The translations under genes were made by a program, and so were the position numbers. This document shows, in pieces, positions 34,849 to 44,259 of a stretch of 64,000 nt of DNA. The notes beneath the pieces are model-generated. The model saw nothing but the letters and a program-made list of their open reading frames with translations. It made no database searches and was not told the origin of the DNA. The stretch spans positions 186,001-250,000 of the forward strand of contig JAHBSJ010000001.1 in NCBI GenBank assembly GCA_019639155.1, read 5' to 3'. Position 1 is the first letter of the stretch; each line of letters starts with the position of its first letter. The DNA comes from Acidobacteriota bacterium (GTDB lineage: Bacteria; Acidobacteriota; Blastocatellia; Pyrinomonadales; Pyrinomonadaceae).

Positions 34849-35243
34849 TGCTGATCGACACTTCCGGCTTTCTTTGTATCCTTGATAAAAGGGATTTTCG
34901 GCATCCGAGAGCCGCAGAATATTTCATATCGGCTCGTTCTCGCCTCACTCACAACTACGTCCTTGCAGAGTTGGTCGCTCTCGCAGAGTATCGAAACTTT
35001 TCCCGCGAGATCACTTTAGATTTTCTTTCCGATATGTTTGAAGATCCGCAAACTGAGATCATTTGGGTTACTGAGAACCTAACGGAACGAGCGATCATTT
35101 TCCTTCGTAAACGGAATGACAAAGAATGGTCGTTGTGTGACGCGGTCAGTTTCTTGCTGATGAAAGAGTATGGAATCTCCGAAGCGCTCACAACCGATCA
35201 CCATTTTGAACAAGCAGGATATGTAAAATTGCTCGAGTCGTAG
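34848..35243 (+). CDS. PIN-domain ribonuclease toxin (VapC-like)
   Basis: 131 residues. The acidic residues of a PIN nuclease are in place: Asp4 (MLIDTSGF), Glu in VLAELVAL, Asp in SLCDAVSF and Asp in TTDHHFEQAG. Such toxins cut RNA, often tRNA, when freed from the antitoxin. It starts inside the stop of the antitoxin gene. The pair lies just right of the rearranged fulvocin region, where mobile gene content would not surprise. Confidence 0.82.
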   Translation: MLIDTSGFLCILDKRDFRHPRAAEYFISARSRLTHNYVLAELVALAEYRNFSREITLDFLSDMFEDPQTEIIWVTENLTERAIIFLRKRNDKEWSLCDAVSFLLMKEYGISEALTTDHHFEQAGYVKLLES

Positions 35244-35257
35244 AGCGAAGAAATCGC

Positions 35258-35884
35258 ATGGAATGGTTTTCGACGATATCGCTGGCACTTGGTTCGGCTT
35301 GGACGAGCGGGATAAATCTTTACGCGACGGTGTCGATACTCGGCCTGCTGCAGAAATTTGGTGCGACGAAGCTGCCGGGCGGGCTCGACGTTCTGGATAA
35401 TTGGTGGATCATCGGGATCGCAGGCGGGCTCTATATCGTCGAATTCTTTGCGGACAAGATACCTTATGTTGACAGCGTTTGGGATGTTGTTCATACGTTC
35501 ATTCGCGTTCCCGCGGGAGCGGTGGTCGCTTACGCCGCGACAAACGACCTTGATCCGACGGTTTGGGTCAGCGCTGCGTTGCTCGGCGGCGGGCTCGCCT
35601 TTGCATCTCACGGCACAAAGGCCGCGGCACGGATCGGCGCCAATTTCTCGCCTGAGCCCGTATCTAACTGGGCGTTATCATTCATCGAGGACGGCATTGC
35701 GATGATCGGAACGGTACTGGCGGTTTTTGCGCCTTTCATCATCGCGGGCGTGCTGATCGTCTTTGTGCTTTTCTTTCTCTGGTTCTTTCCGAAGGTCTTT
35801 CGGGCGGTCAAGAGGCTATTTGCGGCGACTGCCGCATTTTTCCGCGGCGAAAGTTTTCAGGATATCGCACGCAAGGCGGGGTAA
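35258..35884 (+). CDS. DUF4126 family membrane protein
   Basis: 208 residues with about four to five membrane helices. The opening LGSAWTSGINLYATVSILGLL and the following PGGLDVLDNWW and DSVWDVVHTFIRVPAGA segments fit the DUF4126 family as I know it. The C-terminal helix is followed by a basic cytoplasmic tail. The function of the family is unknown. It starts 15 bases after the PIN toxin. Confidence 0.75.
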   Translation: MEWFSTISLALGSAWTSGINLYATVSILGLLQKFGATKLPGGLDVLDNWWIIGIAGGLYIVEFFADKIPYVDSVWDVVHTFIRVPAGAVVAYAATNDLDPTVWVSAALLGGGLAFASHGTKAAARIGANFSPEPVSNWALSFIEDGIAMIGTVLAVFAPFIIAGVLIVFVLFFLWFFPKVFRAVKRLFAATAAFFRGESFQDIARKAG

Positions 35885-35926
35885 ACTTTCCGTTCTACAG
35901 TTCGGAACGATTTCCGGAGGTGAATA

Positions 35927-36961
35927 ATGAAAATAGTCTCTTGGTTGTTATTGATCTCGTCTTTTACGATCGTTGGCTGCGGCGGTTCCGCCGGCCCGGC
36001 AGAAAGAAAGACAACGAGTGTCGGTGACGGCTCGGACACTTTCGGTCGATCCCCGGCTATCAGCGAAGAACAAACAGCCGGCCCCGGCTCAAAGAACCGC
36101 GGTTCCGGCACGGGCAGCGGAACCGGCAGCGGCGGCGGCGGCATCGAGAATGCCCGAAGCGAACCCGCCGACAAACCCCGCACGTCCGACCCGGCCGCTG
36201 AGATTCCGAAACCTGAGGTCAAGCCTGACGGCCGAAAGATTATCCGCAACGCCGAGCTTTTGCTCGAAGCCGATTCACCCGAGGAAACTCAGACACGGGT
36301 AGCGTCGATCGCGGAGGGACTTGGCGGCCTCGTGGTCGAGAGCCAGCAGACCAGCACTGACGCCCGGTCAGCGCGACGCGACATCGTATCGATGACGGTA
36401 CGCGTACCTGCCGATAAATTCGTTAATGCACTCGAAGAGATACGCAAAACCGCGAGCCGCGTTGTTTCCGAGACCGTAAAAGGGCAGGACGTAACGGAAG
36501 AGTTCGTTGACATAGAGGCCCGCCTCAAGGCCAAACGCGCTCTCGAGGAGCAGTTCATGCTAATAATGAAACGCGCTTCGACCGTTGAGGATGCGCTTGA
36601 GGTTCAGCGGGAGCTTGCGGAGGTTCGCGGCGAGATCGAGGTCATTGAGGGACGCAAGCGCTTTCTCGAAAACCAAATAGGCCTTTCGACGATAAAGCTG
36701 CGCATCCAGACGCCCGCCATGATCAGCACAGGCGGCGGCAGTTTCGGTTCTCAGTTGACCGATGCCGTAAACTCAGGCCTGAACGCGGCGGTCTCTTTCG
36801 TTTTCGGGTTGATAACGGTTGTCATCGCTCTATTTCCTTTTTTGGTCATCATCGTTTTGCCGATTTATTTCATTGCCAGATTTCTGTGGCGAAAGGCATC
36901 GTCAAAGTTTGTATCCGTTGTCCCGGATGAGGCGAATAAAGAAGAAGAGAAAGCGGAATGA
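35927..36961 (+). CDS. DUF4349 lipoprotein
   Basis: 344 residues with a lipoprotein signal (lipobox TIVGC, Cys18), a Gly-Ser/Thr linker (GSGTGSGTGSGGGG), and the DUF4349 domain starting KIIRNAELLLEADSPEETQ. A coiled coil around residues 190-250 and a C-terminal membrane helix are visible, so it is held at both ends. The ATG follows GGAGG. The gene overlaps the next small membrane protein by four bases. The function of DUF4349 is not established. Confidence 0.8.
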   Translation: MKIVSWLLLISSFTIVGCGGSAGPAERKTTSVGDGSDTFGRSPAISEEQTAGPGSKNRGSGTGSGTGSGGGGIENARSEPADKPRTSDPAAEIPKPEVKPDGRKIIRNAELLLEADSPEETQTRVASIAEGLGGLVVESQQTSTDARSARRDIVSMTVRVPADKFVNALEEIRKTASRVVSETVKGQDVTEEFVDIEARLKAKRALEEQFMLIMKRASTVEDALEVQRELAEVRGEIEVIEGRKRFLENQIGLSTIKLRIQTPAMISTGGGSFGSQLTDAVNSGLNAAVSFVFGLITVVIALFPFLVIIVLPIYFIARFLWRKASSKFVSVVPDEANKEEEKAE

Positions 36962-37179
36962 CCATCGAGAGACTTTTTCAGATCATGGCGGTAGTGCTCG
37001 CGGGCACCGCCGCTTACTTGTATTCGGCCGGGTACAACGATCTCTTCTTTGTCGTTTCTGTTTTGGCGGCAGTTTCCTTCTTTCTCTCGATCCGGGCACA
37101 GGTAAAGGCCCGCAATCTTATCCGTGAGGCCAGATTGGCTGCCGAATTGGAGCGGCGGGAAAATTCGGATCAGGCATAG
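36958..37179 (+). CDS. Small two-helix membrane protein
   Basis: 73 residues with two hydrophobic helices (MAVVLAGTAAYLYSAG and LFFVVSVLAAVSFFLSI) and a charged C-terminal helix. It overlaps the DUF4349 gene (ATGA) and is followed after three bases by a glycosyltransferase gene, so it belongs to the same transcript. No function is known. Confidence 0.65.
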   Translation: MTIERLFQIMAVVLAGTAAYLYSAGYNDLFFVVSVLAAVSFFLSIRAQVKARNLIREARLAAELERRENSDQA

Positions 37180-37182
37180 ACC

Positions 37183-38457
37183 GTGGCAAAGATCGTTTTG
37201 GCAACATTGGGCAGCCTCGGCGACCTGCATCCGAAGATCGCACTCGGCATGGAACTTCGCCGACGCGGCCATGAGGTCGCCTTTTCCACTTTCCAGGGCT
37301 ACGCAGAAAAGCTGGCGCTGCTCGGCTTTTACCATCATACCCTTCGTCCGACCGTCGATCCTGAGGACCGTGAATTCATCAAGACTGCAATGGACGGCCG
37401 CCGCGGTTCGGAAAAGATCATGCGCGAGATGGTTCTTCCTAATGTTCGTCCGATGTATGACGACCTCGCCGCTGCCTGCGACGGAGCCGATATGATGATT
37501 ACCGGCGAGCTTGTTTACGCCGCCCGCTCGCTCCGGGAAAAAACGGGGATCAAATGGGTAACTACTTGTCTTTCGCCGATTACGATGTTCTCGGCTCACG
37601 ACCCGGGCGTGTTTCCGGACGCGGAATTCATGGAATATCTCCGCCCAATGCCCGCCGTTTTTCACGAGCTTTTCTACAAAGTGATGAGGCAGATAGCCGC
37701 CGGATGGATGGAACCTTACAAAGAGTTTCGAAAAGAGCTCGGGCTGGATCCGTCACATGATCCGATGTTCCTGGGAAAATTCAGCGATGAACTGCACCTC
37801 GTGATGTTCTCGCGTGCGTTGGCCGAACCGCAGCCGGACTGGCCGCTGCAGTCGGTCCAGACGGGATTTTGCTTTTACGATGGACGGGACGACGAGGGGA
37901 CGATGCCGGATGCACTGAAAGATTTCCTTGATTCCGGTGAACCGCCGATCGTGTTTACTTTGGGTTCTGCTGCAGTGATGGACCCACGGGATTTTTTTGA
38001 TGAAAGCGTCAAAGCAGCCAAGCTTCTCGGCCGCCGGGCAGTATTATTGTACGGTGTTTACAACGAACCGCCGCAAGGCCTGACCGATGACATAGTCGGG
38101 TTTGATTATGCACCCTATTCCCAGGTTTTCCCGCGTGCGGCCTGCGTTGTACATCAGGGCGGCGTCGGAACGACGGGACAGGCACTGCGAGCCGGCGTTC
38201 CTCAACTGATCATGCCCTACTCGCACGACCAGCCGGACAACGCCGCCCGCTGCAGACGAGCGGGCGTTGCCGATGTGATCCGGCGGTACAGGTACGATTC
38301 CGGGACTGCTGCGGACCTGCTGAATATTTTATTGAAAAACCCTCGCTATTCAGCGAACGCACAGCGTCTAAAAGACATCGTTTATTCAGAATCAGGAACG
38401 AGATCAGCGTGCGACCGGATCGAAAGCCTCCTCTCCGGTCAGCTGGGCGGCGCTTGA
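37183..38457 (+). CDS. UDP-glycosyltransferase-like (GT1 family) enzyme
   Basis: 424 residues from a GTG start. The N-terminal acceptor domain begins AKIVLATLGSLGDLHPKIALG. The C-terminal donor domain has FTLGSAAVMDPRDFF, and the nucleotide-sugar motif VVHQGGVGTTGQALRAGVPQ continues to DQPDNAARC. This matches enzymes that glycosylate lipids, sterols or small metabolites. It is cytoplasmic. The acceptor is unknown. Confidence 0.83.
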   Translation: MAKIVLATLGSLGDLHPKIALGMELRRRGHEVAFSTFQGYAEKLALLGFYHHTLRPTVDPEDREFIKTAMDGRRGSEKIMREMVLPNVRPMYDDLAAACDGADMMITGELVYAARSLREKTGIKWVTTCLSPITMFSAHDPGVFPDAEFMEYLRPMPAVFHELFYKVMRQIAAGWMEPYKEFRKELGLDPSHDPMFLGKFSDELHLVMFSRALAEPQPDWPLQSVQTGFCFYDGRDDEGTMPDALKDFLDSGEPPIVFTLGSAAVMDPRDFFDESVKAAKLLGRRAVLLYGVYNEPPQGLTDDIVGFDYAPYSQVFPRAACVVHQGGVGTTGQALRAGVPQLIMPYSHDQPDNAARCRRAGVADVIRRYRYDSGTAADLLNILLKNPRYSANAQRLKDIVYSESGTRSACDRIESLLSGQLGGA

Positions 38458-38486
38458 ACTTTGCTCCCCGCAAAACAGATAATCAA

Positions 38487-40451
38487 ATGATGATAATTGA
38501 AAAAAACAGGCTAATAACGGCATTTTTTGCTCTGTCGACGGTTTTTTTTCTGACCGCCGACGCGTTTTCGCAAATGGCCCGAAAGCCTACGCCTCGCAGA
38601 GAACCGGCGGGTGCGATGAACAAACGACCGGACTCGACAAGAAATTCGATCCCCAAGATCGGATCGCGTGAGGAGTTCGATTCTGTCGCACGCGTCTACA
38701 ACAAAGGTACATCTTATGCGATGCCGCACGTAATGTTCGTTATCGATCGCCGCTCGAACGACAAGGTCTATTTCGTTAATTCCCAGAAGTTTCGATTTCA
38801 CAAAGATTTCTTGCTTGCCACTTATCTTGTTCCGCGAGGGGCTGACGTCTTCAAGCCGATCTATATTGACACGGATCGCCGCTTTATCGTTGGCACTATT
38901 GCTTGGCAATTGACAGTGGAAAAATATACGTGGGAACTGTGGGAAGGCGACATGGCAAACGAGGCAATTATCAAAACGGCGAACACGGCGCTCAACAAAG
39001 CCTTTTACGAGAAGATCTATTACAAACCGAACTCGACCAAACAAGGCGAGCATGCTGAATCGCTGGGGCTCGACCGTGTAACACAGGACGAGATAAACCG
39101 GAACATTGCGTATCTGGCTTTGAACACGGGCACGGCAGTCGGCCGCATTCACATAATCGACGAATTGGACGACACGGTTGAGATCGGTGAGAATGAGATA
39201 ATTGTTCTGCGGGAGCTCCCGATCACACTTCCGCCTGTTCGAGGCATCATCATCGCAAAACCGTCTTCCCCTTTGTCCCATATAAACATCCTCGCAAAAG
39301 GCTGGAACATCCCGAATGTTTACATAAAGGACGCCGACCGATTGTTCCGTCAGTACAACACTTTTGTTTTCAGGCTTGAGGCGAACCTCACCGATTACAA
39401 ATTAGAGCCTGCGTCCGTTGATGACTTGAGAGATCGATTTAAATCCCCTGACGAGCAAATACCTCCTGTTGATCTCAAAGCGACGAAATTAGCCGGACTG
39501 CGGGAGATGAGAAAAGGCGACAGCATACGTTACGGGGCAAAAGCGGCCAATCAGGGCGAGATGCTCAACGCAAAGCTAACCGGCTTCACGATCCCGGACG
39601 GCTTCAGCGTGCCGTTCTACTGGTATGACAAGTTCATGAAGGTCAACAGCTTCGATAAGATCATCGAGGCACATATGGACGATGACGATTTCGTCCATAA
39701 CCCTCGATACAGGCGACAGAAACTGGACGAGTTTCGCTCAACGATCCAGAACGGGAAGTTCGATGACGAGCTAAAGGCCCAGATCGTTGACCGGTGGAAA
39801 ACGCAGCTTGGCGGCAGGTCCGTTTTTGTCCGAAGCTCTTCAAACTCCGAAGATCTGCCGAATTTCAGCGGTGCGGGACTTTATTCCAGCGTCCCGAACG
39901 TCATAGATGAAGGCAAGCTGATCGAGGCGGTCAAACGCGTCTGGGCATCGCTGTGGAAATTTGAAGCCTACGAAGCACGTGTGCGCAACTACGTCAGTCA
40001 GACCGATGTCTATATGTCGGTTCTGATACAGCTTGGCGTCGATATGGACAGGGGCGGCGTTATGATCACGCGCGATCCGTTTGATGATAAGAACCGAAAT
40101 ATGGTTTATATCAGCTCAGTGTGCGGACATAATTCGCGGGTAGTTGATAACTCTGGAATTCCTGAGCAGATCCTTTTCAATCCGCGAAATGGCGTGATCA
40201 GCGTTATGACCTTGTCACAGCAGGAAAATTCACTAAAATTTTCTCCGGACGGTGACCTCACTCAGACGGCGGATGATTGCGCCGGAGCTAACCGGCGTGT
40301 TCTGACCGACGCTCAGGTAAGAAATCTCGGCCGGATCGCCGCGAATATCAAACGCGTGTTCGGCGGAAAGAAAGAACAGGACATCGAGTGGGGTATAATG
40401 AACGGAAGGATCTTTATAGTTCAATCAAGGCCTTATATTGAGAGTAAATAA
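38487..40451 (+). CDS. Secreted phosphoenolpyruvate-synthase/dikinase-like protein
   Basis: 654 residues. The ATG at 38487 starts a signal peptide (LITAFFALSTVFFLTADAFSQ in parts). A phosphohistidine swivelling domain follows, with His265 in PLSHINILAKGWNIPN. Next comes an ATP-grasp domain like pyruvate phosphate dikinase, with RSSSNSEDLPNFSGAG, GGVMITRDPF and the C-terminal DIEWGIMNGRIFIVQSRPY. No PEP-binding barrel is present, so it resembles the glucan water dikinase arrangement. An ATP-using enzyme with an export signal is unexpected. It touches the next lipoprotein gene without a gap. Confidence 0.8.
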   Translation: MMIIEKNRLITAFFALSTVFFLTADAFSQMARKPTPRREPAGAMNKRPDSTRNSIPKIGSREEFDSVARVYNKGTSYAMPHVMFVIDRRSNDKVYFVNSQKFRFHKDFLLATYLVPRGADVFKPIYIDTDRRFIVGTIAWQLTVEKYTWELWEGDMANEAIIKTANTALNKAFYEKIYYKPNSTKQGEHAESLGLDRVTQDEINRNIAYLALNTGTAVGRIHIIDELDDTVEIGENEIIVLRELPITLPPVRGIIIAKPSSPLSHINILAKGWNIPNVYIKDADRLFRQYNTFVFRLEANLTDYKLEPASVDDLRDRFKSPDEQIPPVDLKATKLAGLREMRKGDSIRYGAKAANQGEMLNAKLTGFTIPDGFSVPFYWYDKFMKVNSFDKIIEAHMDDDDFVHNPRYRRQKLDEFRSTIQNGKFDDELKAQIVDRWKTQLGGRSVFVRSSSNSEDLPNFSGAGLYSSVPNVIDEGKLIEAVKRVWASLWKFEAYEARVRNYVSQTDVYMSVLIQLGVDMDRGGVMITRDPFDDKNRNMVYISSVCGHNSRVVDNSGIPEQILFNPRNGVISVMTLSQQENSLKFSPDGDLTQTADDCAGANRRVLTDAQVRNLGRIAANIKRVFGGKKEQDIEWGIMNGRIFIVQSRPYIESK

Positions 40452-40964
40452 ATGAAAAAGTTTCTTCTTATCGTGGCGGCGGGTGCCGTCATTGGATGTA
40501 ACAATGCGGGCAAACCGGTTCCCGTCGATCCGGCGGCGAACAGCACGTCAACGGTGAATAATAAGCCTCAGACGGCGGTCGCTCATTCATCTGAGAATCA
40601 GCAGCCTAAAACCGAAAATGGCGGCAGCAAGTCCGGCTGGACCTCGGGCGGCGACCCGATCGACACCGCGGCACTCGATACTGCGATAAAAGATGCGGAA
40701 AAAGCACTAGCATCAAAGCCGAACCATGCCTCCGCCAAAAAGGCATTGGCATCCGCGTATCTCAAGAGGGCGACAGCCCTGACAGATGCGAGGCAATACG
40801 CCTCAGCATTGGGCGATTATCGCAGGGTTCTGAAGCACGACCCCGAGAACGGTGAAGCAAAGCAGTGGATCTCGCAGATAACGATGATCTACGACTCAAT
40901 GAACAAGAAATATCCGGCAGAGGGCGAAGAGCCGCCGCCGCTTCCGTTCAAGAAGGAAAGCTGA
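40452..40964 (+). CDS. Lipoprotein with TPR-like repeats
   Basis: 170 residues with a lipobox (AVIGC, Cys16), a disordered Asn/Pro/Ser linker, and a helical region (DAEKALASKPNHASAKKALASAYLKRA in parts) with TPR spacing. The start codon follows the dikinase-like stop directly, so the two are cotranscribed. No specific function. Confidence 0.72.
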   Translation: MKKFLLIVAAGAVIGCNNAGKPVPVDPAANSTSTVNNKPQTAVAHSSENQQPKTENGGSKSGWTSGGDPIDTAALDTAIKDAEKALASKPNHASAKKALASAYLKRATALTDARQYASALGDYRRVLKHDPENGEAKQWISQITMIYDSMNKKYPAEGEEPPPLPFKKES

Positions 40965-41007
40965 GCCGCTTTACAAAGTTTCGTCTTAATTTCTAAACTA
41001 GCAGTTT

Positions 41008-41040
41008 CGCACGGATGCAGGCGACGCCTTCGTCCGTGCG
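41008..41040 (+). promoter_or_regulatory. Stem-loop in the efp leader
   Basis: CGCACGGA (41008-41015) pairs perfectly with TCCGTGCG (41033-41040), with a second small inner pairing. It ends 12 bases before the efp start codon and lacks a T run, so it is not a normal terminator. It may affect efp translation or end transcription from upstream; neither is shown. Confidence 0.4.
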
Positions 41041-41052
41041 ACACGAATAATC

Positions 41053-41616
41053 ATGGCAATTTCAGCAAACGATATACGGAAAGGAATGGTGATCCTGCAT
41101 GAAGGGGCACCGGTAAAGGTAATGGAATTTCATCATCACACGCCGGGTAACCTGCGTGCTATGGTGCAGGCCAGACTCCGCAACCTGCTGACGGGAAATT
41201 CATTCGAGTTTCGTTTTCGTTCCAACGACACGCTCGAAAGGGTGATCCTTGAACAGCACGAAATGGAGTACCTTTATTCCGACGGCAGCCATCACCATTT
41301 CATGAATTCTGAGACCTTCGAACAGGTGGCGATGACCGAAGACGAACTCGGTGATGCCGCTCAGTGGTTAATGCCGGGCCTCAAGATCGAGGTCGAATTT
41401 TATAACGGAACACCGATCGGCGTTGCATTGCCCGGGTCGATGGAACTGACCGTGGTCGAAACGGAGCCCGTCATGAAAGGCGCAACTGCCTCGAATTCGA
41501 ATAAGCCTGCTAAGCTTGAGAACGGAGTGACGCTTCAGGTGCCGCCGTTCATTGTCGAGGGCGAGAAAATTCGCGTCAACCCTACCGAAGCTCGATACAT
41601 GGAACGAGTAAAATAG
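41053..41616 (+). CDS. efp: Elongation factor P (Asn-tip variant)
   Basis: Helps ribosomes pass polyproline stretches. 187 residues, with the three-domain length and motifs of EF-P ([27 protein letters not shown]). The tip loop that carries the modified Lys or Arg in well-studied EF-Ps reads HHTPGNLRA here: the residue after PG (position 33) is Asn, with Arg35 two further on. No EpmA, EarP or similar modifying enzyme is near. A strong terminator follows. Confidence 0.93.
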   Translation: MAISANDIRKGMVILHEGAPVKVMEFHHHTPGNLRAMVQARLRNLLTGNSFEFRFRSNDTLERVILEQHEMEYLYSDGSHHHFMNSETFEQVAMTEDELGDAAQWLMPGLKIEVEFYNGTPIGVALPGSMELTVVETEPVMKGATASNSNKPAKLENGVTLQVPPFIVEGEKIRVNPTEARYMERVK

Positions 41617-41636
41617 CGAATTTCATACAGATCTTA

Positions 41637-41688
41637 AAAAGCCCGCGGCCGGTCGTTAGTGTTACAATAGCGTCGGTCGCGGGCTTTT
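41637..41688 (+). terminator. Rho-independent terminator of efp
   Basis: AAAAGCCCGCGGCC (41637-41650) pairs with GGTCGCGGGCTTTTT (41675-41689) with one G-U pair, and the downstream arm ends in a T run. The loop is about 24 bases. Confidence 0.85.
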
Positions 41689-41731
41689 TCTCGCCCTGCG
41701 ATCGACCTATCAACTAAATAAAGCTGGATCG

Positions 41732-43045
41732 ATGTTTCCCCTCTACAGTTTCCTTTACACCGCCGCCTTCATACTTCTGTCGCCGCGGTTCATTTTCGAC
41801 GCTTTCGTCGGCGGGAAATATGTGTCCGGTTTTTGGCAGAGAATGGGCTTCGTGCCGCGGCTTGACCACAGCCGCAAGACTGTATGGCTTCATTGCGTCT
41901 CAGTCGGCGAGGTCAACGCCGCTCGGCCGCTTGCACTGCTCATAAAGGAACGGCGGCCGGATCTGAGGCTTGTAGTGTCTACCACGACCAAGACAGGTCA
42001 AAAGCACGCCAAAGACGTATTCGCCGAGATCGCTGACCTTGTTTTTTATTTCCCATTCGATTGGCAATCGACCGTTCGCCGAGCCCTCGACCGCATCTCA
42101 CCGAAAGCTGTTCTTCTGACCGAAACGGAACTTTGGTTCAATTTCATCCGGGAAACCAGCAAGAGCAAAGCTCGGATCGCAATAATCAACGGCCGGCTCT
42201 CCGAACGCTCGTTCAAGCGCTACGGCTATATCACGCGATTCATACGTCGTGTGCTCGGCTATCTGGACCTTGCCGCAATGCAGGACAAAGCTGACGCGAC
42301 GCGTATCATGTCACTGGGTCTGCGTGCCAGCAAAGTTCGTGTCACAGGCAATCTTAAGTTTGACCATAGCCTCGACAGCGGCGAGACGAAACTGACAGAG
42401 GAGTTTCGAACACGTTTCGCGATCACGCCCGACGCACCGCTAATAGTTGCCGCCAGCACGCACTCGCCTGAGGAAGAGTGGGTGCTGGAGGCCTTTAAGA
42501 CGGTTTGGAAATCCTCTGCCGTCAATTTGCCGCGGTTAATGATCGCGCCGCGACACCCGGAAAGATTCGACGAGGTTGCAGAACTTGTCAGGAGTTCCGG
42601 CTTTGCGTGGGTTCGAAGAACGGAATTGCCTTCCACACGTGACGCTGCTGCCGAGGTCATCATTCTGGACAGTATCGGCGAACTTCGTGCCGCGTATCCG
42701 CTCGCTGAGATCGTTTTTGTTGGCGGCAGCCTGATCAAACACGGTGGTCAGAGCATTTTCGAACCGGCAGCCGCGGGAAAGGCGATCGTTACCGGACCGC
42801 ATACTGATAATTTCAAAGGGGCAGTTGAGGAATTCACCGCACGGGAAGCATTGGTGCAGTTGGCTCAACAAAAGGATGGATCCCGATACTCCGACGCACT
42901 CGCGGCCGAGTTCACATCGCTGCTGAAAGATCCATTTCGCCGCAAATTTCTCGGCGAAAACGCCGCCGCTGCAATGGCGGTCAATCGCGGAGCCGCAGAA
43001 CACACTCTCGAGTACTTGCTTCCGCTTTTTGGCCCTCAGAAATAG
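41732..43045 (+). CDS. waaA: 3-deoxy-D-manno-octulosonic acid (Kdo) transferase
   Basis: Adds Kdo to lipid A precursor at the inner membrane. 437 residues. An N-terminal hydrophobic anchor is followed by WLHCVSVGEVNAARPL, TTTKTGQ, FYFPFDW, TETELWFNFI and the C-terminal FVGGSLIKHGGQSIFEPAA motif, all WaaA/KdtA landmarks. It shows that the organism makes LPS. It is followed after two bases by a family-2 glycosyltransferase gene, so both may act on the same outer-membrane lipid. Confidence 0.93.
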   Translation: MFPLYSFLYTAAFILLSPRFIFDAFVGGKYVSGFWQRMGFVPRLDHSRKTVWLHCVSVGEVNAARPLALLIKERRPDLRLVVSTTTKTGQKHAKDVFAEIADLVFYFPFDWQSTVRRALDRISPKAVLLTETELWFNFIRETSKSKARIAIINGRLSERSFKRYGYITRFIRRVLGYLDLAAMQDKADATRIMSLGLRASKVRVTGNLKFDHSLDSGETKLTEEFRTRFAITPDAPLIVAASTHSPEEEWVLEAFKTVWKSSAVNLPRLMIAPRHPERFDEVAELVRSSGFAWVRRTELPSTRDAAAEVIILDSIGELRAAYPLAEIVFVGGSLIKHGGQSIFEPAAAGKAIVTGPHTDNFKGAVEEFTAREALVQLAQQKDGSRYSDALAAEFTSLLKDPFRRKFLGENAAAAMAVNRGAAEHTLEYLLPLFGPQK

Positions 43046-43047
43046 CG

Positions 43048-44259
43048 ATGATCTACATCTACTATTTTTTTGCGGGTGTCCTAATATATCTCAGCTACCG
43101 ATCGTTCGCAGGCGGCATTAAATACCGCAGATTCGTACTCGATGAACTGACAAAAGGATCGAGCTTCACTCCGTTCGCTACAATTTTCGCTCCATGCCGC
43201 GGTGCGGAACCTGGATTAGAGGAAAATCTGGCTGCCCTTTTTGAGCTCGACTATCCTCAATACGAGATAGTCTTCGTCACGGATGACGCAGCCGACCCGA
43301 GCGTTGCGGTCATAAACAAATTGATGAGTAACAATCGCGGCAAGAGCGCCGCGAAGCTGATCATCGCACCTAAAGCCGAAGCCGCAAGTCAGAAGGTGGA
43401 GAACCTCCGCGAAGCGGTCCTGCATGCAGACCCGAACTCTGAGATCTTTGCATTCGTTGATTCGGACGTTCGTCCCGTACGCCACTGGCTGCGATGCCTC
43501 GTTGCACCGCTTTCTGAAGATAATGTGGGGGCATCTACCGGTTATCGCTGGTTCATCAGTAAACGGCGAAACCTCGCGTCGGAAATCCGATCTGCATGGA
43601 ACGCCTCGATCGCCTCAGCATTGGGGCCGAACAGAGACTCGAATTTCTGTTGGGGCGGCGCAATGGCATTGCGGAGAGACGTGTTCGAAGGGATCGGTAT
43701 GCGTGGACTTTGGTCGGGTACACTCTCGGATGATTTCGCCGTAACACGGGCAATGAAAAGTGAAAACTTGGATATCGCATACGCGCCGGGAGCCCTGACA
43801 CCATCGTTTGAAGATTGTTCATTCGGCGAAATGATCGAATTCACTACCCGCCAGATGAAGATCACGCGGGTTTATGGGACAACATTCTGGGTGATGTCCA
43901 TGGTCGGTTCGGCCCTATTCACGATCGTGATGGCAGCGTCGATAGGTGTCCTCATCTTCAACAAGCAAAATCAACCGGCTTTCATCATAAGCCTCGCTGC
44001 CTTGGTGCTGGTGTCGATCTTCAGCATTGGTAAATCGATCCTTCGCTTACAAGCGGTCAAGGCTGCGATCCCTGAGCTCGCACCGGCAATTAGCCGTCAA
44101 TATTTTCCGCACTGCACACTTTGGGCGTTAACTCCCGCCATCTTCTTGTTCAATTCGATCTCGGCTCTGTTTTCTCGCCGCTTGCGATGGCGCGGAAATG
44201 TGTATGAATTGAAATCGCCGAATGAAACTGTCATTATTTCCACTAACGACGGTCGATGA
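43048..44259 (+). CDS. Family 2/21 glycosyltransferase (ceramide glucosyltransferase-like)
   Basis: 403 residues: an N-terminal membrane helix, a GT-A catalytic domain with FAPCRGAEPG, FVDSDVRP and LSDDFAVTRAM supplying the acidic residues, then RQMKITRVYG, followed by three membrane helices. The arrangement resembles ceramide or hopanoid glycosyltransferases. The last family motif, usually QxxRW, reads QMKIT, a departure. It follows waaA by two bases and overlaps the atpZ-like gene by four. Confidence 0.8.
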   Translation: MIYIYYFFAGVLIYLSYRSFAGGIKYRRFVLDELTKGSSFTPFATIFAPCRGAEPGLEENLAALFELDYPQYEIVFVTDDAADPSVAVINKLMSNNRGKSAAKLIIAPKAEAASQKVENLREAVLHADPNSEIFAFVDSDVRPVRHWLRCLVAPLSEDNVGASTGYRWFISKRRNLASEIRSAWNASIASALGPNRDSNFCWGGAMALRRDVFEGIGMRGLWSGTLSDDFAVTRAMKSENLDIAYAPGALTPSFEDCSFGEMIEFTTRQMKITRVYGTTFWVMSMVGSALFTIVMAASIGVLIFNKQNQPAFIISLAALVLVSIFSIGKSILRLQAVKAAIPELAPAISRQYFPHCTLWALTPAIFLFNSISALFSRRLRWRGNVYELKSPNETVIISTNDGR

